This document shows positions 61,991-64,000 of a DNA stretch of 64,000 nt, piece after piece. Every line of letters begins with the position of its first letter. Within the stretch, counting starts at the first letter, position 1. Both the position numbers and the translations under genes were made by a program. Source of the stretch: Chrysopilus asiliformis (Eukaryota > Arthropoda > Insecta > Diptera > Rhagionidae); the NCBI GenBank assembly GCA_964034945.1, contig OZ035960.1, positions 47,781,002 to 47,845,001 of the forward strand, written 5' to 3'. The notes below the pieces were generated by a model. It saw only the letters and a program-made list of their open reading frames with translations, was not told where the DNA came from and searched no databases.

Positions 61991-62890
61991 CAATAGAACA
62001 TTTTAACATCGAGTAATAAAGTCCACCCAAAATTTTTTTTTCCAGAAATTTACAGTCAATAATTGTAAGAAAAGTGGAAAAGCTCCAAAAAGTCGATTAT
62101 GTGGCTTGGACCACTTTTGCTCCCAACACCTCAATTAGGGACGATATGTTGTTTTAATATAACGACGCAAAACGACAATATTTTTGGTCAGGTTAGACAA
62201 AAACATTTAAATATTTACCCCAAATAGTATAAAACAACTATTTTTATACTAAAAATATACTAAAAAAAATAAGTTTCATACTATTTGTGATAAACACAAT
62301 TAATTTTTTTTTAAATCTCAAACAATAAAAACATTTAGTAAAAAAACCCACTCTCTAATGAATAAAGACTCAAGAATAAATTACATAATTCATTTCATGC
62401 ATAATCACGTTTTTGACCTTTTCCGTTTAACATCACATAAAGGCAAATCCCCGGGCTTGACATCATTTAAAGCAAAGACCAAATTTCTGTAGTAGCTTTT
62501 TATGTCACATTAACCGAAAATTGTTTTTGTTAGTCCGTTAAGGTACCGGAAGGCAATAAAAAATGTAGACAAAATATCAACTTCCCTGCATTATGATATG
62601 TACAAGATTATAATTTTTATACTTCATATTTCTACTCAAAAATACGAGCCAAGAGGTTTAAAAAATTATTTTTGTCCAAAAGAAAAACACGATGATATAT
62701 GAAGAGGGATATTTTTCCATTGCTCGTTCAAATAACCAGCAGGACAAGTTGAATAAGATCGAAAATAAAATTAAAAAGCTGAAGATGAGAGTGAGGAGGC
62801 AAAAGTTCCGAATGAAACTGGATTATGGCACGAGTGTCCTTCAAAAGTCATATATATTGATATTTGCAGCAAAACAAACAAGAGATCCCT

Positions 62891-63289
62891 TTACCCACAT
62901 CCACGCACTTGCCATTTAAAGTAATTCCACTGAAGTTCCATGATATACTCGTACAGGGATCGATACGCTTGAACATAAACACTTTCCAACGAACCAGCAA
63001 TTTTGGATACATGACCAGACCATGTCATAAGCGAAGGGTGAGAAATAATGAAATTTATAAAATGTAATTGTTTGTTTGTTAACCACAAAACATCTCTTAA
63101 AGGAGGCAAAATTAATTTAACTATGGTTCTAAATATAGAACGCACTCGTGTCACTTCTCCCCTTCAGCATAAAAATTCACATGTACGTTTAATAAAATTT
63201 ATTGGCAAATATTTGAGTATAAATTGTATAAATTTTGGTTTAAGATCCAAATTACGAAAAATGAGTGGGTGCACATGGAAAAGATAGAA
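62891..63289 (-). pseudogene. Unassigned coding-like stretch with one stop
   Basis: A long - strand frame with protein-like composition: HPLIFRNLDLKPKFIQF, then one in-frame stop, LPPLRDVLWLTNKQ and SLYEYIMELQWNYFKWQVRG. I do not recognise the family. It may be a decayed gene or transposon piece. The remainder to 64000 holds nothing else I can support. Confidence 0.25.
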
Positions 63290-64000
63290 GGTAATTTTTC
63301 TTAAATAAATCAAAGTAAAAAGGATTCACAACATAATCAAATTTTATCTTTTTATCCATTGACCCTTCGTTTATGCAACAATGTCTTGTTCAAAGTCACG
63401 GAGAAAGCTCCAAAAATCGATAAACAATTTATTTAAAAAATAAAACGTTTTATCTTCTTTGCTCTCGACAAAATAAAGAGTTTAAAATTCAATTTGCAAA
63501 TTTACTCTGTCTTATGCAGGGTCGTCCTTCTAAGTTATTACCAGACAATTTAAAACTGTAATAACTAAGCGTTCCAAAGTGTAAAGTACGATGCAATTGG
63601 AAAATCATTTGTCAATTGATTTAAACAAAGTCAATATTTCAGAGATTCAAAGGATTTTCTTCATAGTGAAATTTTGTTTCGTCAGCACAAGAAATTCTCG
63701 TGGAACTTTTCACTGTAAACCTTGAAGAATGTGCCAGTTCTCTGATATATTGCAATTACTTTCTTTGTTTCTTTATAGTTTCATTTATGACTAGCGAATG
63801 AATGCCAATGAAGTTTTTAATTAACTATAACAAGCGATTGCGAAGTCTTATATTTAAAAAAAATGGCGCTAACTGAGAGATGCAAACTAGTTTTTTGAAC
63901 CGAACCAAACACCATTGAACCATTAATTTTGGAGTGAACCAAAGCCAAACTATTTTTAAAAAAGTCGGCCCAACCGAAACAAAACCAAACCAGTTTTTAA

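Overview
The window looks like nuclear DNA of a dipteran insect. It is AT-rich and intron-bearing. It is full of DINE-1/mini-me-like repeats (a TATACCC...GGGTATATT block, then a 'GTTTGTAACGC' block, then a (GTCT/GTCC)n array), which is a hallmark of fly genomes. The species cannot be fixed from the sequence; I lean weakly to a lower (nematoceran) fly.

Two gene sets are well supported. (1) Four tandem + strand genes encode secreted two-domain serine proteases: gene A1 (1230-2695, 5' end outside the window), B1 (15927-21087), A2 (25305-29906) and B2 (36260-44142). Each complete one has a signal peptide, a catalytically dead S1 domain (serine protease homologue) and a second S1 domain with an intact His/Asp/Ser triad. 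The order A-B-A-B, with type-specific introns and cysteine losses, suggests duplication of a two-gene unit. (2) Between A1 and B1, on the - strand, lie two copies of a three-exon gene for a 44-residue secreted peptide (5179-5681 and 12680-13239). Signal exons and introns are well conserved between the copies, but the part coding for the mature peptide is strongly diverged. I regard this as the most likely undescribed item.

The rest is mostly transposon-derived. There is an apparently intact mariner (38777-40078, DD41D-like transposase, perfect 29-bp ends) in an intron of B2; a decayed second mariner; two Harbinger transposase remnants; three hAT-type elements with perfect 8-bp target duplications; several piggyBac-type elements bounded by TTAA; many small inverted-repeat elements; a nest of elements at 30.6-34.8 kb that contains a roughly 1-kb-arm palindrome; and a 640-bp 12-mer satellite. 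A degraded fragment resembling the ribosome-biogenesis protein RRP1/Nop52 lies at 22.4-22.9 kb. After 44.2 kb I see no intact host gene, only repeats and featureless AT-rich DNA.

Functionally, the protease array looks like a small family of extracellular proteases. Glycine at the S1-pocket position 189 and a leucine before the I/V-x-G-G start argue against trypsin-like activation. The nearby short secreted peptides could be co-regulated defence or signalling products, but nothing in the sequence proves a link.
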